NCBI RefSeq assembly: GCF_018494055.1 | Contig: NZ_JABBFQ010000006.1 | Span: 124,001-188,000 of the forward strand | DNA from: Rosenbergiella epipactidis | GTDB lineage: Bacteria; Pseudomonadota; Gammaproteobacteria; Enterobacterales; Enterobacteriaceae | Length of the DNA: 64,000 nucleotides | Direction of reading: 5' to 3' | In this document: piece by piece, positions 8,769-20,018 of the stretch | Layout: every line of letters starts with the position of its first letter | Position numbering within the stretch: the stretch's first letter is position 1 | Made by a program: the position numbers and the translations under genes | The notes under the pieces: model-generated | What the model was told of the DNA's origin: nothing | Databases searched by the model: none | Seen by the model: the letters and a program-made list of their open reading frames with translations, nothing else

Positions 8769-10445
8769 ATGACTGAATCTTTTGCTCAACTCTTTGAAGA
8801 GTCCCTGAAAGAAATCGAAACCCGCCCGGGTTCCATCGTTCGTGGCGTAGTTGTCTCTATCGACAAAGACGTCGTTCTAGTTGATGCGGGCCTGAAATCT
8901 GAATCTGCAATTCCTGCAGAGCAATTCAAAAACGCAGCTGGCGAACTGGAAATCCAGGTAGGCGACGAAGTTGATGTTGCGCTGGACGCAGTAGAAGACG
9001 GCTTCGGTGAAACCCTGCTGTCCCGTGAGAAAGCTAAGCGTCACGAAGCTTGGATCACGCTGGAAAAAGCTTACGAAGATGCTGAAACTGTTACCGGTGT
9101 TATCAACGGCAAAGTCAAGGGCGGCTTCACTGTTGAGCTAAACGGTATTCGTGCGTTCTTACCAGGTTCACTGGTTGACGTTCGTCCGGTTCGCGACACT
9201 CTGCACCTTGAAGGCAAAGAGTTAGAATTTAAAGTCATCAAACTGGATCAGAAGCGTAACAACGTCGTGGTTTCTCGCCGCGCGGTGATCGAGTCTGAGA
9301 ACAGTGCAGAACGTGATCAATTGCTGGAAAACCTGCAAGAAGGCATGGAAGTTAAAGGTATCGTTAAGAACCTGACTGACTACGGTGCATTCGTTGATCT
9401 GGGCGGTGTTGACGGCCTGCTGCACATCACTGATATGGCTTGGAAACGCGTTAAGCACCCAAGCGAGATCGTGAATGTTGGTGACGAAATCAATGTTAAA
9501 GTCCTGAAGTTCGACCGTGAGCGTACTCGCGTATCATTAGGTCTGAAACAACTGGGCGAAGATCCATGGGTTGCTATCGCTAAGCGTTACCCAGAAAGCA
9601 CCAAGCTGACGGGTCGTGTAACTAACCTGACTGATTACGGCTGCTTCGTAGAAATCGAAGAAGGCGTTGAAGGTCTGGTACACGTTTCTGAAATGGATTG
9701 GACCAACAAAAACATCCACCCATCTAAAGTTGTAAACGTAGGTGATGTGGTTGAAGTTATGGTTCTGGACATTGACGAAGAGCGTCGTCGTATCTCCCTG
9801 GGTCTGAAGCAATGTAAATCTAACCCATGGCAGCACTTCGCAGAAACTCACAACAAAGGCGATCGTGTTGAAGGTAAAATCAAGTCAATCACTGACTTCG
9901 GTATCTTCATCGGTCTTGACGGCGGAATCGATGGTCTGGTTCACCTGTCTGACATTTCTTGGAACGCAACTGGCGAAGAAGCCGTTCGTGAATACAAGAA
10001 AGGCGACGAAATTGCTGCAGTAGTTCTGCAAGTTGATGCTGAGCGTGAGCGTATCTCTTTAGGCGTGAAACAACTGGCTGAAGATCCATTCAACAACTAC
10101 GTTGCGCTGAACAAGAAAGGCGTTATCGTTAATGGTAAAGTGACTGCAGTCGACGCTAAAGGCGCAACTGTTGAACTAGCTGACGGTGTTGAAGGTTACT
10201 TACGTGCGTCAGAAGCTTCACGTGACCGCGTTGAAGATGCAACTCTGGTTCTGAATGTTGGTGATGACGTTGAAGCGAAATTCACCGGTGTTGACCGTAA
10301 AAACCGTGTTGTAACACTGTCTGTACGTGCTAAAGACGAAGCTGATGAGAAAGATGCTGTTGCTGCTGTGAACAATAAGCAACAAGATGAAGGCAACTTC
10401 TCTAACGCAATGGCTGAAGCATTCAAAGCAGCTAAAGGCGAGTAA
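8769..10445 (+). CDS. rpsA: 30S ribosomal protein S1
   Basis: 558 residues with six S1/OB-fold repeats. Repeats 3-6 show the repeated pattern of [22 protein letters not shown], then an equivalent [10 protein letters not shown] and [10 protein letters not shown], each ending in an ISLGLKQ-like strand. S1 binds the AU-rich leaders of mRNAs and delivers them to the 30S subunit. The frame is open to 8733, but the conserved start [12 protein letters not shown] is at 8769. Codon choice is strongly biased towards abundant tRNAs compared with its neighbours, as expected for a highly expressed gene. The C-terminus [13 protein letters not shown] is conserved. Confidence 0.98.
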   Translation: MTESFAQLFEESLKEIETRPGSIVRGVVVSIDKDVVLVDAGLKSESAIPAEQFKNAAGELEIQVGDEVDVALDAVEDGFGETLLSREKAKRHEAWITLEKAYEDAETVTGVINGKVKGGFTVELNGIRAFLPGSLVDVRPVRDTLHLEGKELEFKVIKLDQKRNNVVVSRRAVIESENSAERDQLLENLQEGMEVKGIVKNLTDYGAFVDLGGVDGLLHITDMAWKRVKHPSEIVNVGDEINVKVLKFDRERTRVSLGLKQLGEDPWVAIAKRYPESTKLTGRVTNLTDYGCFVEIEEGVEGLVHVSEMDWTNKNIHPSKVVNVGDVVEVMVLDIDEERRRISLGLKQCKSNPWQHFAETHNKGDRVEGKIKSITDFGIFIGLDGGIDGLVHLSDISWNATGEEAVREYKKGDEIAAVVLQVDAERERISLGVKQLAEDPFNNYVALNKKGVIVNGKVTAVDAKGATVELADGVEGYLRASEASRDRVEDATLVLNVGDDVEAKFTGVDRKNRVVTLSVRAKDEADEKDAVAAVNNKQQDEGNFSNAMAEAFKAAKGE

Positions 10446-10479
10446 TTGCCGACAGGGGGATGGTGACATCCCCCCAACT

Positions 10480-10511
10480 AGCCAAGGGTGTCCGCACTCT
10501 TGGCTTTTTTT
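10480..10511 (+). terminator. Terminator after rpsA
   Basis: AGCCAAG / CTTGGCT stem followed by seven T residues. A second strong hairpin without a T-run, GGGGGATG-GTGA-CATCCCCC at 10455-10474, precedes it just after the rpsA stop and may protect the 3' end of the mRNA. Confidence 0.85.
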
Positions 10512-10549
10512 AAAACTGTCTTTCTTTACAGGATATTTCCGGAGGATTA

Positions 10550-10834
10550 ATGACTAAATCTGAACTGATTGAACGCCTCGCAGCCCAGCAGACTCAAATT
10601 CCTGCAAAAGCTGTTGAAGATGCTGTTAAAGAGATGCTGGAATATATGGCTTCTACCCTCGCGCAGGGAGACCGTATCGAGATTCGTGGTTTTGGTAGCT
10701 TCTCTTTACACTACCGTGCCCCACGTGTTGGCCGAAATCCTAAAACTGGTGAGAAAGTGGAGTTGGAAGGTAAGTATGTGCCACACTTTAAACCGGGTAA
10801 AGAGCTTCGCGATAGAGCTAATCTTCCAAGCTAA
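10550..10834 (+). CDS. ihfB: Integration host factor, beta subunit
   Basis: 94 residues, the same length as E. coli IHF-beta. This HU-family protein pairs with IHF-alpha and bends DNA sharply at specific sites, acting in replication, recombination and transcription. The dimer core is [27 protein letters not shown], the signature [14 protein letters not shown] leads into the arm tip [10 protein letters not shown] with its intercalating proline, and [12 protein letters not shown] closes the fold. TCCGGAGGA provides a strong ribosome-binding site. It has its own terminators on both sides. Confidence 0.98.
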   Translation: MTKSELIERLAAQQTQIPAKAVEDAVKEMLEYMASTLAQGDRIEIRGFGSFSLHYRAPRVGRNPKTGEKVELEGKYVPHFKPGKELRDRANLPS

Positions 10835-10851
10835 AAAGCAGTTTTAAAAAG

Positions 10852-10876
10852 ACGGTATCGCAAGATATCGTTTTTT
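10852..10876 (+). terminator. Terminator of ihfB
   Basis: ACGGTATC-GCAA-GATATCGT stem-loop followed by six T residues, 18 nt after the ihfB stop. Confidence 0.88.
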
Positions 10877-11013
10877 ATCTCTACTCATTTCACAAATTCA
10901 CCAATTTTCAGCGCACAGCGCTAAACATTTCTAGATTCCCTTCACAACAAAATTCGTGGCTTATTTCGATTAACGCTTAGCAGTGTAATCTGCCAGTTTT
11001 AGGCAGAAATTTC

Positions 11014-13263
11014 ATGCAATTAGTCGTCTATGCGCAACTGTTTATAATAGCTTGTCTGCCCTTGATATTCATGGCGGAGTTACTCGATATACCCCTTATA
11101 TTAGGGATAGCATTTATTGGCGTGTTACTGGCAAGGCACCGAGCGCTTTATTGGCACTATATCGGCATTACCTTAATTTTTTTTGTCTATAGCCATTGGG
11201 TTGCCGTATCAATGGTGTCAAAAATTAATTCATTGAGTGAAAGACCCGTTATAGTCGAAGTGGTGATCACCGAACATCAAAGCTTAACGGGGAGAGTAAA
11301 ATTCAGTCTACTTAAGGTCGATGGAGTAAGGCAATTTCGTCTTCATTCTGCGTGGGTTAACCACAATATCGAGGGTGACATCTGTATGGGCCAACGTTGG
11401 AAAATGAAGCTAGTTTTACGGCCGGTACACAGTTTGCTGAACGAAGGTGGATACGACAGCCAGCGAAATGCACTGGCCAAAGCGACACCTTTTACGGCAA
11501 AAATACTCAATCAACAGCTGATTAGTGATAAATGTTCTCTGCGCCATCACTTAGAAATGCTTTTTATAGAGCAGAGTGCAGGCTCACCCTGGCAAGGGAT
11601 TTCTAGGGCCTTAGTCTTTGGTTTACGCGATCAAATCCCTGTTGAGATCAATCAACGCTTTCGTGAGACTGGCATTGGACATTTAATGGCAATATCCGGT
11701 ATGCACATTGGCTTAGTTTATCTTTTAGCTCGCCGTGGGATAACATTACTGTTAGCCATATTACCCTTGAGAGTAATGCAAAGTCACTTGGCAGAAAGTG
11801 GGGGATGGCTAGCTAGCGCGTTGTATTGTTTCATTTCAGGGGCACAGCCATCCGCACTACGCGCTATGCTGGCCTTAACGTTTTGGTTACTAATAAAAAG
11901 ATATTCGCTCAATCTTTCCAGTTTCCACATTTTATTATTATGTGTCGCGGGATTACTCGCGATTAATCCAATAATGATTCTATCCGATAGCCTATGGCTG
12001 TCGGCATTGGCAGTCTTTTCATTGTTACTCTGGTATAGAGTGTTTCCACTCCCTCCTGCTTACCGCTACCGAAAAAGGTTTGGATTATTACGACTGCTGC
12101 ATTTGCAATTAGGGATGATGCTTTTATTACTCCCCGTTCAAATTTTTTTCTTCCATGGTATGAGTTTCACCGCATTGACGGCAAATATCATCGCGATACC
12201 TATTGTGAGTTTAACGATATTGCCCCTTTCTTTTTTATTTTTGATCTCTCTCCCTAACAGTATTAATGAGGGATTAATTTTTATGCACGATACGCTTTAC
12301 TCGTTATTATTTTACCTGTTAGCGCCACACGAATCAGGATGGCGTTATTTTCCGGATACGCCCTTGATAGCCCTCGGCGTATGGGGTGCGCTACTCCTTT
12401 GGCGGATAAAGCTATGGCGGTATTATCCTTTGAGCATCAGCGCTATTATTTTAAGTGTTGCCAGTGGGCGATTAGCTCCACCAGAGATCTTATGGCGTGT
12501 GGATATGCTCGATGTTGGACATGGGTTAGCGGTAGTTATCAGCCAGCAGGGTGAAGGCATTATTTATGATACCGGTAATCGTTGGCTCACCAGTGATGCA
12601 GGGGAGAGAATTATCATTCCTTGGCTAATTGACAAACAGATTACGCCCATCTCAGCCATTATTAGTCATCGGCACAGCGATCATGCTGGAGGCTTAGACA
12701 GTATCAAAAAAGTATGGCCAAACCTTTTAGTCAGAACAGCCTATCCTTATCCAGGTCGATTAACTTGTCAGCGAGGGGAAAACTGGCAGTGGCGACGCTT
12801 AACCCTTCGTATACTATGGCCAGAGAATGACGCAACGGCGGGGCAAAATAACGATTCTTGCGTACTATTGATCAGTGACGGTCATTATCATCTGTTATTA
12901 ACGGGAGATATTGAGAAACATGTAGAACAGAGATTAGTCACTGCCGAGAAGGGAGGCTTCGCCGTAACCTGGTTACAAGTTCCGCATCATGGTAGCCGAA
13001 CCTCCTCTAGTGCTTTACTACTGAGGAAGTTCCCTCCGCAGATGGCTCTAGCCTCGGTGGCGAGATATAACGCGTGGCGATTACCGTCCAAAGCTGTAGT
13101 GCAACGCTATCAACATAAAGGTATAAAGTGGCTGGATACTGCGCAGTCTGGGCAACTCTCAATACGTGTGAAACGCGACGGCGTTGAGGTTTTACAATTT
13201 CGTGATCAAATTTCCCCTCGATGGTACCATCAATGGTTTGGTGTAAAACCTGATTACAGGTAA
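11014..13263 (+). CDS. ycaI: ComEC/Rec2-family DNA uptake channel (YcaI)
   Basis: 749 residues (E. coli YcaI 754). The N-terminal part has two membrane helices and an OB-like periplasmic domain. The central competence domain has many helices (about residues 200-480, with [14 protein letters not shown]). A C-terminal metallo-beta-lactamase-like domain shows DVGHG near 500 and [10 protein letters not shown] near 550. In naturally competent bacteria ComEC carries single-stranded DNA across the inner membrane and its nuclease-like domain may degrade the other strand. Base composition is visibly more AT-rich than in the flanking operons. msbA follows after 34 bp, so they are probably read together. 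The competence activator gene sxy is also in this window. Confidence 0.9.
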   Translation: MQLVVYAQLFIIACLPLIFMAELLDIPLILGIAFIGVLLARHRALYWHYIGITLIFFVYSHWVAVSMVSKINSLSERPVIVEVVITEHQSLTGRVKFSLLKVDGVRQFRLHSAWVNHNIEGDICMGQRWKMKLVLRPVHSLLNEGGYDSQRNALAKATPFTAKILNQQLISDKCSLRHHLEMLFIEQSAGSPWQGISRALVFGLRDQIPVEINQRFRETGIGHLMAISGMHIGLVYLLARRGITLLLAILPLRVMQSHLAESGGWLASALYCFISGAQPSALRAMLALTFWLLIKRYSLNLSSFHILLLCVAGLLAINPIMILSDSLWLSALAVFSLLLWYRVFPLPPAYRYRKRFGLLRLLHLQLGMMLLLLPVQIFFFHGMSFTALTANIIAIPIVSLTILPLSFLFLISLPNSINEGLIFMHDTLYSLLFYLLAPHESGWRYFPDTPLIALGVWGALLLWRIKLWRYYPLSISAIILSVASGRLAPPEILWRVDMLDVGHGLAVVISQQGEGIIYDTGNRWLTSDAGERIIIPWLIDKQITPISAIISHRHSDHAGGLDSIKKVWPNLLVRTAYPYPGRLTCQRGENWQWRRLTLRILWPENDATAGQNNDSCVLLISDGHYHLLLTGDIEKHVEQRLVTAEKGGFAVTWLQVPHHGSRTSSSALLLRKFPPQMALASVARYNAWRLPSKAVVQRYQHKGIKWLDTAQSGQLSIRVKRDGVEVLQFRDQISPRWYHQWFGVKPDYR

Positions 13264-13297
13264 ACTACCCGTCGATGTTAAAAAACGTGAAGAAATA

Positions 13298-15046
13298 ATG
13301 CACTTAGACAAAGATCTCTCAACGTGGCAGACGTTTCGTCGTCTCTGGCCAATGATAGCCCCCCATAAAGCAGGATTATTTATTGCTGCGATTGCCTTAA
13401 TTATTAATGCGGCAGGGGACACTTTGATGTTATCGCTACTTAAACCTTTGCTTGATGACGGGTTTGGCAAAGCGGACAAGTCAGTATTACTGTGGATGCC
13501 GCTAGCAGTTATCGGCCTGATGTTGATTCGCGGCGTCACCAGCTATGCCTCTAGCTACTGTATCTCTTGGGTATCGGGCAACGTAGTGATGCGTATGCGC
13601 CGCAGTTTATTTGCGCGTATGATGAGCATGCCGGTCTCGTTTTTTGACCAGCAATCCACGGGAACCCTGCTTTCGAGAATCACCTACGACTCTGAACAAG
13701 TTGCCTCGTCATCGTCCAGTGCGCTTGTCACCGTGGTGAGAGAGGGTGCCTCGATCATCGGCTTGTTCATCATGATGTTTTACTATAGCTGGCAACTGTC
13801 ACTCATTTTGATATTGCTTGCGCCGATTGTCTCCTTCACCATCCGCTTGGTCTCTAAACGTTTTCGTAATATCAGTAAGACCATGCAAAATACCATGGGT
13901 GAAGTCACGACCAGTGCTGAACAGATGCTTAAGGGCCATAAAGAAGTCTTGATTTTTGGTGGACAAGAGATCGAGACACAACGCTTTGCAGTCGTCAGTA
14001 ATCGGATGCGTCAACAAGGGATGAAATTAGTCAGTGCTTCATCCATTTCTGACCCGATTATTCAATTGATTGCTTCCTTAGCCTTGGCCTTCATTCTTTA
14101 TGCTGCAAGCTTCCCAGCCGTAATGGAGACTTTAACGGCAGGGACAATCACCGTCGTGTTCTCTTCGATGATTGCCTTAATGCGCCCGCTGAAATCCTTA
14201 ACTAACGTTAATGCACAGTTCCAACGTGGGATGGCAGCCTGCCAAACGCTCTTTAGTATTCTCGATGCTGAACAGGAAGTGGATAACGGGCAACGTACGA
14301 CTGTACGCGCTCAAGGGGATATTGAATTCCGAAACGTCACTTTTACGTATCCCGGACGTGAAACGCCAGCGCTTAAAAATATCAATTTAACGCTACCTGC
14401 GGGCAAAACGGTCGCGTTGGTCGGGCGCTCAGGATCGGGGAAATCGACCCTAGCCAGCCTCTTGACGCGATTTTATGACATTCAATCCGGTCAGATTCTA
14501 TTGGATGGTCACGAAATCACTGACTATAAATTGCAAGCGCTTCGCAACCAAGTCGCCTTAGTGTCACAGAATGTACACCTCTTCAACGATACTATTGCCA
14601 ACAATATTGCCTATGCACGTGCCGACCAATATAGCCGCGCAGATATCGAAAATGTGGCGAAGATGGCGCATGCAATGGACTTTATCACCCGTATGGATAA
14701 CGGCTTGGATACCGTGATAGGTGAGAACGGGGTACTACTCTCTGGCGGCCAACGCCAGCGTATTGCCATTGCCCGTGCACTATTACGCGATTGCCCTATC
14801 TTAATCTTGGATGAAGCGACTTCAGCCTTGGATACGGAATCAGAGCGCGCTATCCAATCGGCACTGGACGAATTACAGCGTAATCGTACCTCTCTGGTGA
14901 TTGCACACCGCTTATCAACCATTGAGAAGGCCGATATGATCGTCGTGGTTGAAGACGGTCAGATCATTGAGCGCGGCACGCATCAAGAACTCCTTGAGCA
15001 AGCTGGGGCTTACGCGCAACTGCATCGTATCCAGTTCGGACAATGA
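13298..15046 (+). CDS. msbA: Lipid A export ABC transporter MsbA
   Basis: 582 residues, identical in length to E. coli. This half-transporter (six helices plus ATPase) forms a homodimer that flips core-lipid A and phospholipids from the inner to the outer leaflet of the inner membrane. The Walker A GRSGSGKS has its lysine at K382, the signature is [11 protein letters not shown], and Walker B is [12 protein letters not shown], followed by the H-loop in VIAHRLST. The membrane part keeps [18 protein letters not shown]. The stop overlaps the lpxK start (ATGA), showing translational coupling with the kinase that works on the same lipid. Confidence 0.97.
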   Translation: MHLDKDLSTWQTFRRLWPMIAPHKAGLFIAAIALIINAAGDTLMLSLLKPLLDDGFGKADKSVLLWMPLAVIGLMLIRGVTSYASSYCISWVSGNVVMRMRRSLFARMMSMPVSFFDQQSTGTLLSRITYDSEQVASSSSSALVTVVREGASIIGLFIMMFYYSWQLSLILILLAPIVSFTIRLVSKRFRNISKTMQNTMGEVTTSAEQMLKGHKEVLIFGGQEIETQRFAVVSNRMRQQGMKLVSASSISDPIIQLIASLALAFILYAASFPAVMETLTAGTITVVFSSMIALMRPLKSLTNVNAQFQRGMAACQTLFSILDAEQEVDNGQRTTVRAQGDIEFRNVTFTYPGRETPALKNINLTLPAGKTVALVGRSGSGKSTLASLLTRFYDIQSGQILLDGHEITDYKLQALRNQVALVSQNVHLFNDTIANNIAYARADQYSRADIENVAKMAHAMDFITRMDNGLDTVIGENGVLLSGGQRQRIAIARALLRDCPILILDEATSALDTESERAIQSALDELQRNRTSLVIAHRLSTIEKADMIVVVEDGQIIERGTHQELLEQAGAYAQLHRIQFGQ

Positions 15047-16044
15047 TTGAGCGCTTATGGAGCGGTAAATCGGCAAGTTGGCGGCTGCTCTTGCCGCTAT
15101 CTTGGCTTTATGGCCTTATCACTGCCGGTCTTCGTTTAGCGTATCGATGCGGGCTTAAGAAAAGCTGGAAAGCACCAGTTCCCGTTGTCGTGGTCGGTAA
15201 CCTTACGGCTGGGGGGAATGGCAAAACCCCTGTTGTGATCTGGTTAGTCGAGCAACTTCAACAACGCGGTCTTAAGCCCGCGGTCGTTTCTCGCGGATAT
15301 GGCGGTAAAGCACCGCATTATCCTTTAGTGCTCGATGCACAGACACCTGCTGAGCAAGCGGGTGATGAGCCCGTACTGATTCATCAACGCACCGGGGCGC
15401 CTGTGGCAGTCGCACCAAAACGGAGTGAGGCGATTCAAGCTTTACTGCAGGCTGATACAGAAATTTCGGTCATCATTACCGATGATGGGTTACAGCATTA
15501 CGCTTTGCAACGCGATATTGAAATCGTGGTGATAGACGGTGAACGACGTTTTGGAAATGGTTGGTGGCTTCCTGCAGGGCCGATGCGCGAAAGAGCTTCA
15601 CGCTTAAGCAAGGTTGATGCTGTCATCACTAACGGTGGCGAAGCGCATGCGGGGGAGATTCCAATGCGTTTAGTGCCGCGTCAGTGGATTAATCTAGCAA
15701 CCGGTCATACACTTCCCTTAACCGCGTTTGTCGATAAATCCTCAGTGGCCTTTGCCGGGATTGGCTATCCGCCGCGTTTTTTCTCGACATTGCACGCTCA
15801 AGGCATTCACCCGCAAAAAGAGGTCGCTTTTGACGACCATCAGGCTTATCGCTTAGAGGATATTGCGGGGTTAGCAAGCCATGAACAGGCGCTGCTGATG
15901 ACGGAAAAGGATGCGGTAAAATGTCGATCCTTTGCAGTAGAGAGCTGGTGGTATCTTCCTGTGGAAGCGCAATTACCACAACCCGACGCAGACGTATTAC
16001 TGAATAAAATACTGGCATTGCTACCGACTGCTGATCAAGGATAA
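15043..16044 (+). CDS. lpxK: Tetraacyldisaccharide 4'-kinase
   Basis: A 333-residue inner-membrane-bound P-loop kinase (E. coli 328) that adds the 4' phosphate to make lipid IVA. An N-terminal hydrophobic helix ([15 protein letters not shown]) anchors it. The P-loop is [15 protein letters not shown], and [15 protein letters not shown] carries the catalytic acidic residues. Its start overlaps the msbA stop by 4 bp. Operon order msbA-lpxK-ycaR-kdsB links lipid A flipping, phosphorylation and KDO activation; the E. coli gene ycaQ between lpxK and ycaR is absent. Confidence 0.96.
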   Translation: MIERLWSGKSASWRLLLPLSWLYGLITAGLRLAYRCGLKKSWKAPVPVVVVGNLTAGGNGKTPVVIWLVEQLQQRGLKPAVVSRGYGGKAPHYPLVLDAQTPAEQAGDEPVLIHQRTGAPVAVAPKRSEAIQALLQADTEISVIITDDGLQHYALQRDIEIVVIDGERRFGNGWWLPAGPMRERASRLSKVDAVITNGGEAHAGEIPMRLVPRQWINLATGHTLPLTAFVDKSSVAFAGIGYPPRFFSTLHAQGIHPQKEVAFDDHQAYRLEDIAGLASHEQALLMTEKDAVKCRSFAVESWWYLPVEAQLPQPDADVLLNKILALLPTADQG

Positions 16045-16085
16045 ACGCCTTAGCAGTTTAATAGATTTTTCAATTTGGAGGTCAT

Positions 16086-16262
16086 ATGGATCATCGTTTA
16101 GCGGGCATTGTCGCTTGCCCAGTGTGTCACGGTAAGCTCGACTACCATCCTCAAGAACAAGAGTTAATCTGTAAACTTGATGGCTTAGCGTTTCCTATCC
16201 AAGACGGGATCCCCGTATTGTTAGAAAATGAAGCCCGTAGTTTGACTGCGGATGAGAGCTAA
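16086..16262 (+). CDS. ycaR: YcaR, Trm112-like zinc-ribbon-remnant protein
   Basis: A 58-residue protein (E. coli 60 aa) found by reading the gap between lpxK and kdsB. It starts [20 protein letters not shown] with the CPxC motif of the UPF0434/Trm112 family and has [17 protein letters not shown] in the second half. Its exact role in bacteria is unclear; it is conserved beside kdsB and lpxK. A perfect GGAGGT lies 4-5 nt before the ATG. Only 2 bp separate its stop from the kdsB start, so it is translated as part of the operon. Confidence 0.92.
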   Translation: MDHRLAGIVACPVCHGKLDYHPQEQELICKLDGLAFPIQDGIPVLLENEARSLTADES

Positions 16263-16264
16263 TA

Positions 16265-17011
16265 ATGAGCTTTGTGGTGATCATCCCGGCACGTTATGCC
16301 TCGTCACGACTTCCAGGTAAGCCTTTGGCGGATATTCATGGTCAACCGATGATTGTGCATGTCCTAAACCAAGCGCGTGCTGCAGGGGCAGATCGCGTTA
16401 TTGTCGCCACGGATCATGACGAGGTGGCGGCCGCGGTTGATGCAGCGGGCGGAGAAGTGTGCATGACCCGAGCCGATCATCAATCGGGGACGGAGCGCTT
16501 AGCGGAAGTGATCGAAAAATACCGATTCGATGATTCGACGATCATCGTAAACGTCCAAGGCGATGAGCCCTTAATTCCTCCGGTAATTATCAAGCAGGTC
16601 GCGACCAATTTAGCGCAAGCTAATTGTGGTATGGCTACGTTATCTGCGCCAATTACCGACGCTCATGAAGCGTTTAATCCCAATGCGGTCAAAGTCGTCA
16701 CCGATAAACAGGGATATGCCTTGTACTTTTCGAGAGCCACGATCCCTTGGGACCGTGAACGTTTTGCGCAGTCTCAGGCAACCATTGGTGATCAGTTTCA
16801 GCGCCACCTCGGTATTTACGCCTACCGCGCAGGATTTATTCGCCAATACATCACTTGGGCGCCTTGTCCGCTTGAGCAATGCGAGTTACTTGAACAGCTA
16901 CGCGTGCTGTGGAACGGTGAAAAAATTCACGTTGCGACGGCCAAAGCGATTCCCGCAGTCGGCGTGGATACAGCAGAAGATCTCGCAAGAGTACGAGAAG
17001 TTCTCGCTTAA
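16265..17011 (+). CDS. kdsB: 3-deoxy-manno-octulosonate cytidylyltransferase
   Basis: 248 residues, equal to E. coli KdsB. It makes CMP-KDO from CTP and KDO, the donor for the inner core of lipopolysaccharide. The nucleotide-binding N-terminus is [19 protein letters not shown], the sugar/Mg site is in [11 protein letters not shown], and [12 protein letters not shown] is characteristic. It ends the msbA operon. Its stop is followed closely by a strong inverted repeat shared with elyC. Confidence 0.97.
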   Translation: MSFVVIIPARYASSRLPGKPLADIHGQPMIVHVLNQARAAGADRVIVATDHDEVAAAVDAAGGEVCMTRADHQSGTERLAEVIEKYRFDDSTIIVNVQGDEPLIPPVIIKQVATNLAQANCGMATLSAPITDAHEAFNPNAVKVVTDKQGYALYFSRATIPWDRERFAQSQATIGDQFQRHLGIYAYRAGFIRQYITWAPCPLEQCELLEQLRVLWNGEKIHVATAKAIPAVGVDTAEDLARVREVLA

Positions 17012-17015
17012 AACT

Positions 17016-17039
17016 AAGGTTAGCCCGAGGGCTAACCTT
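17016..17039. terminator. Inverted repeat between kdsB and elyC
   Basis: AAGGTTAGCC-CGAG-GGCTAACCTT is a perfect 10-bp stem. The elyC stop codon lies inside it. There is no long T-run, so termination is likely but not certain; the hairpin may also shield mRNA ends. Confidence 0.6.
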
Positions 17040-17790
17040 GCGTTATCCATTGCCAACCTCGGCCTAACCCCTCATACCAAGCGCGTTCACTGTGGCTTAA
17101 CCAATAAGGTGAGGGGATGGCACGTTCCCAGCCGTTAAGCGGTGAGTGGATAGCTAACTGATTGGCAGGGGCCGGAATAGGTGATAGCTGCTGCGCGGCA
17201 AAAAAGTGTAAGGCTCTCGGCAGATGATTGGCCGAGGTCACTAAAATAAAGGGCTTATCACCGAGTAATTGTTTGACGGCGATAGCCTCTTGATGCGTAT
17301 CGCGTGGTGACTCTAACGCTATCATGTTATCTCTGGGCACGCCGAGCGTCTCAGCGACTTCTTCAGCCACACTCGCGCTACTGCGCGGATTATGCCCTGC
17401 GGCGGCGCCGGTAAAAATGAGTTTCGCTGACGGATTCATGCGCCACTGCCTGACCCCTTCTGTGACCCTCGGCAAACTGTTCCCCAATAGGTTGGAACTG
17501 GGCGCCCACTGTGGGTTATAAGTGTAACCGCCACCGAGCACAACAATAGCAGCCACCGGTGGGGGATGGTTAAGGGTTGGATACTGGTTCTCAATCGGCG
17601 TTAATAAGCGATCAGCGATCGGCTGCAGACTGAGTAACAGCAGAGCTAACCAACCCGTGGTCAGGCAAACTTTGGCTAAGCGTTGGCGCTGGGTAAACCA
17701 GAGTAAAAAAAGGCCTACGCCTAACAAGGCTAATAAAAAAGGCAGTGGCAGTAGTAAGCCACCGATTATTTTTTTTAATATAAATAGCAT
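17032..17790 (-). CDS. elyC: ElyC, envelope biogenesis factor (DUF218)
   Basis: About 252 residues. Two N-terminal membrane helices (from MLFILKKIIGGLLLPLP) are followed by a cytosolic or periplasmic DUF218 domain with IVVLGGGYTYNPQWAPSSNLLGN, KLIFTGAAAGHNP and LVTSANHLPRAL. In E. coli ElyC is needed for peptidoglycan synthesis at low temperature and acts on the undecaprenyl-phosphate lipid carrier pool. The frame is open to a GTG at 17829, but E. coli starts at MLFTLKK, so I place the start at 17790; the ribosome-binding site is weak. ycbJ, next to it in E. coli, is absent. Confidence 0.88.
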   Translation of the reverse strand: MLFILKKIIGGLLLPLPFLLALLGVGLFLLWFTQRQRLAKVCLTTGWLALLLLSLQPIADRLLTPIENQYPTLNHPPPVAAIVVLGGGYTYNPQWAPSSNLLGNSLPRVTEGVRQWRMNPSAKLIFTGAAAGHNPRSSASVAEEVAETLGVPRDNMIALESPRDTHQEAIAVKQLLGDKPFILVTSANHLPRALHFFAAQQLSPIPAPANQLAIHSPLNGWERAIPSPYWLSHSERAWYEGLGRGWQWITQG

Positions 17791-17913
17791 AGTTAACCCG
17801 GAATCGAACGAAAAAACAGCACCCAACACAGGATTCTGCAGGCAATAGCTCCATTCCCATCAGAGCTGTGACAAAATAGCATATTTCCTCTGTCGTTTAT
17901 GCGGAGTATCAGT

Positions 17914-18699
17914 ATGATGGATCGAAATTTCGATGATTTGGCAGAACGTTTTGCTCAAAACATCTATGGCACCCTGAAGGGGCGTATACGACAGATTATT
18001 CTTTGGGAAGAGTTAGATCAGCTATTAGCGACCTTCCCCAATGAGCCGTTATCTATTCTTGATGCAGGCGGAGGGATCGGACAAATTTCCTCTGGCTTGG
18101 CGCAGCGTGGCCATCAGATAACCTTATGCGATGTTTCTGAACAGATGTTAATCCGTGCCAAGCAGCATGCGCAAGAGCAAGGCGTTGCATCGCAGATGAC
18201 GTTTATCCAAACCAGTGCGCAACAAGTCGGCACGCAACTGGAAAAACCTGTCGATATCGTTCTCTTCCATGCGGTACTGGAATGGGTGGCTGAGCCGGAA
18301 AAAACGCTCGCTGCGTTATTCGACACCCTATCTCCGGGTGGCGTGTTATCATTGATGTTTTACAATCTTCATGGCTTGACGCTGCAAAATTTAACTTTAG
18401 GAAATTTCGGTTATTTGAAGGCTCACATGAAGAAGCGAAAGAAAAAGACCCTTTCGCCCGATTACCCGCGCGATCCTGCAGAGGTCGACCAATGGTTAAC
18501 GAACGTTGGTTTTGACATCGAAAGTAAAGCGGGGATCCGAGTATTTAGTGACTTCATACGCGATCTGCCTCCTTCAGCAAACGGTGAAGAGGGGATTATT
18601 GAAATGGAACGGCGTTACAGTCGTCAGGAACCTTTTATGAGTTTAGGGCGTTATATTCACGTCACGGCACGTAAGCCCGCAATAAAGGATGAGCTATGA
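17914..18699 (+). CDS. cmoM: tRNA 5-carboxymethoxyuridine methyltransferase CmoM
   Basis: A 261-residue SAM-dependent methyltransferase (formerly SmtA, E. coli 261). It methylates the carboxyl group of cmo5U34 to mcmo5U in some tRNAs. The SAM motif is [30 protein letters not shown]-like [11 protein letters not shown] and [15 protein letters not shown] are also conserved. GGAG lies 7 nt before the ATG at 17914; an upstream ATG at 17899 lacks support. The stop overlaps the mukF start (ATGA), so cmoM heads the mukFEB operon as in E. coli. Confidence 0.95.
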   Translation: MMDRNFDDLAERFAQNIYGTLKGRIRQIILWEELDQLLATFPNEPLSILDAGGGIGQISSGLAQRGHQITLCDVSEQMLIRAKQHAQEQGVASQMTFIQTSAQQVGTQLEKPVDIVLFHAVLEWVAEPEKTLAALFDTLSPGGVLSLMFYNLHGLTLQNLTLGNFGYLKAHMKKRKKKTLSPDYPRDPAEVDQWLTNVGFDIESKAGIRVFSDFIRDLPPSANGEEGIIEMERRYSRQEPFMSLGRYIHVTARKPAIKDEL

Positions 18700-20018
18700 G
18701 TGATTTTACCCAGACCATACCTGAGCTAGTGTCGTGGGCCCGCAAAAGTGATTTTGCAATCTCTCTTCCCGTCGAGCGATTAGCTTTTCTGCTCGCCATC
18801 GCCACGCTAAATGGCGAACGTATTGAGGGCGAGCTGACGGAGTCTGAGTTATTAGATGCGTTTAAGCATGTCAGTAATGTATTCGAACAAAGCCCGGAAA
18901 CGGTTGAGCTGCGGGGAAATAATGCGATTAACGATATGGTTAAACAGCGCATTCTTAACCGATTCACCTCTGAGCAAGCTGAAGGTTACGCTATCTATCG
19001 TTTAACACCGTTAGCCATCGGCATTACTGACTATTATGTGCGGCAAAAAGAGTTCTCAACTCTGCGTTTATCGATGCAATTATCCATTGTGGGTAATGAA
19101 CTTAAGCGCGCAGCAGACGATGCACACCAAGATGGCGACCAATTCCATTGGCACCGCAACGTATTCGCGCCGCTAAAGTATTCGGTCGCTGAAATTTTCG
19201 ATAGCATCGATTTAACACAGCGCCAAATGGATGAGCAGCAACAGCAAATTAAACAAGAGATTGCTGACTTATTGAATAAAGATTGGCGAGCCGCTATCTC
19301 AAGTTGTGAGATCTTGCTGTCAGAAACGTCGGGAATCTTACGTGAATTGCAAGATACGTTGGAAGCGGCAGGCGATAAACTGCAAACCCATCTATTGGTT
19401 ATTCAAGAATCTATCTATGGTATCCCTGACCTTGCCTATATCGATAAACTGATTTTCGAACTGCAAAATAAATTAGACCGAATTATCAGTTGGGGCCAAC
19501 AAGCCATCGATTTATGGATAGGGTATGACCGCCATGTGCATAAGTTTATTCGGACGGCGATAGACTTAGATAAGAATCGGGTGTTTGCCCAACGTTTACG
19601 GCAATCGGTTCAACACTATTTTGATGCCCCTTGGGCGCTCACCTATAGCAGTGCAGAACGGTTATACGACACGCGTGATGACGAAATGACCCTACGCAAC
19701 GATGATGTGATGGGTGAGCTGCCACCCGAGCTGGAATTCGAAGAGTTCAATGAAATTCGCGAGCAGTTAGCCGCCATGATTGAACACGCTCTTCAGGCTT
19801 ACCGTCGTGAAGGTAAGCCGCTTAATCTCGCCGAGGTGATGAAAGGTTATCTCGCACAATACCCTCGGGCACGCCATTTCGACCTCGCACGCATTGTGGT
19901 TGACCAAGCGGTGCAACTGGGGGTTTCTGAAGCCGATTTAGCAGGATTACCTGCTGAATGGCACACTATTAATGAATATGGCGCTAAGGTGCAGGCACAT
20001 GTCATCGACAAATATTGA
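18696..20018 (+). CDS. mukF: Chromosome partition protein MukF (kleisin)
   Basis: 440 residues, as in E. coli. MukF is the kleisin of the MukBEF condensin: an N-terminal winged-helix dimerisation domain (from [27 protein letters not shown]), a helical middle part (about 120-330) that touches the MukB neck, and a C-terminal winged-helix domain that binds the MukB head. The linker between them is acidic ([16 protein letters not shown]). mukE begins inside its 3' end with a 20-bp overlap, and the upstream cmoM overlaps by 4 bp. Confidence 0.97.
   Translation: MSDFTQTIPELVSWARKSDFAISLPVERLAFLLAIATLNGERIEGELTESELLDAFKHVSNVFEQSPETVELRGNNAINDMVKQRILNRFTSEQAEGYAIYRLTPLAIGITDYYVRQKEFSTLRLSMQLSIVGNELKRAADDAHQDGDQFHWHRNVFAPLKYSVAEIFDSIDLTQRQMDEQQQQIKQEIADLLNKDWRAAISSCEILLSETSGILRELQDTLEAAGDKLQTHLLVIQESIYGIPDLAYIDKLIFELQNKLDRIISWGQQAIDLWIGYDRHVHKFIRTAIDLDKNRVFAQRLRQSVQHYFDAPWALTYSSAERLYDTRDDEMTLRNDDVMGELPPELEFEEFNEIREQLAAMIEHALQAYRREGKPLNLAEVMKGYLAQYPRARHFDLARIVVDQAVQLGVSEADLAGLPAEWHTINEYGAKVQAHVIDKY

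Noticed and set aside
10196-10477. Minus-strand ORFs (93 and 83 aa) opposite the rpsA 3' end
   Set aside because: They arise from the strong codon bias of rpsA on the other strand; two overlapping frames are open at once and neither has a ribosome-binding site.
16626-17138. 170-aa ORF across the kdsB end
   Set aside because: Out-of-frame reading of kdsB that runs through the kdsB/elyC hairpin; no homology signs.
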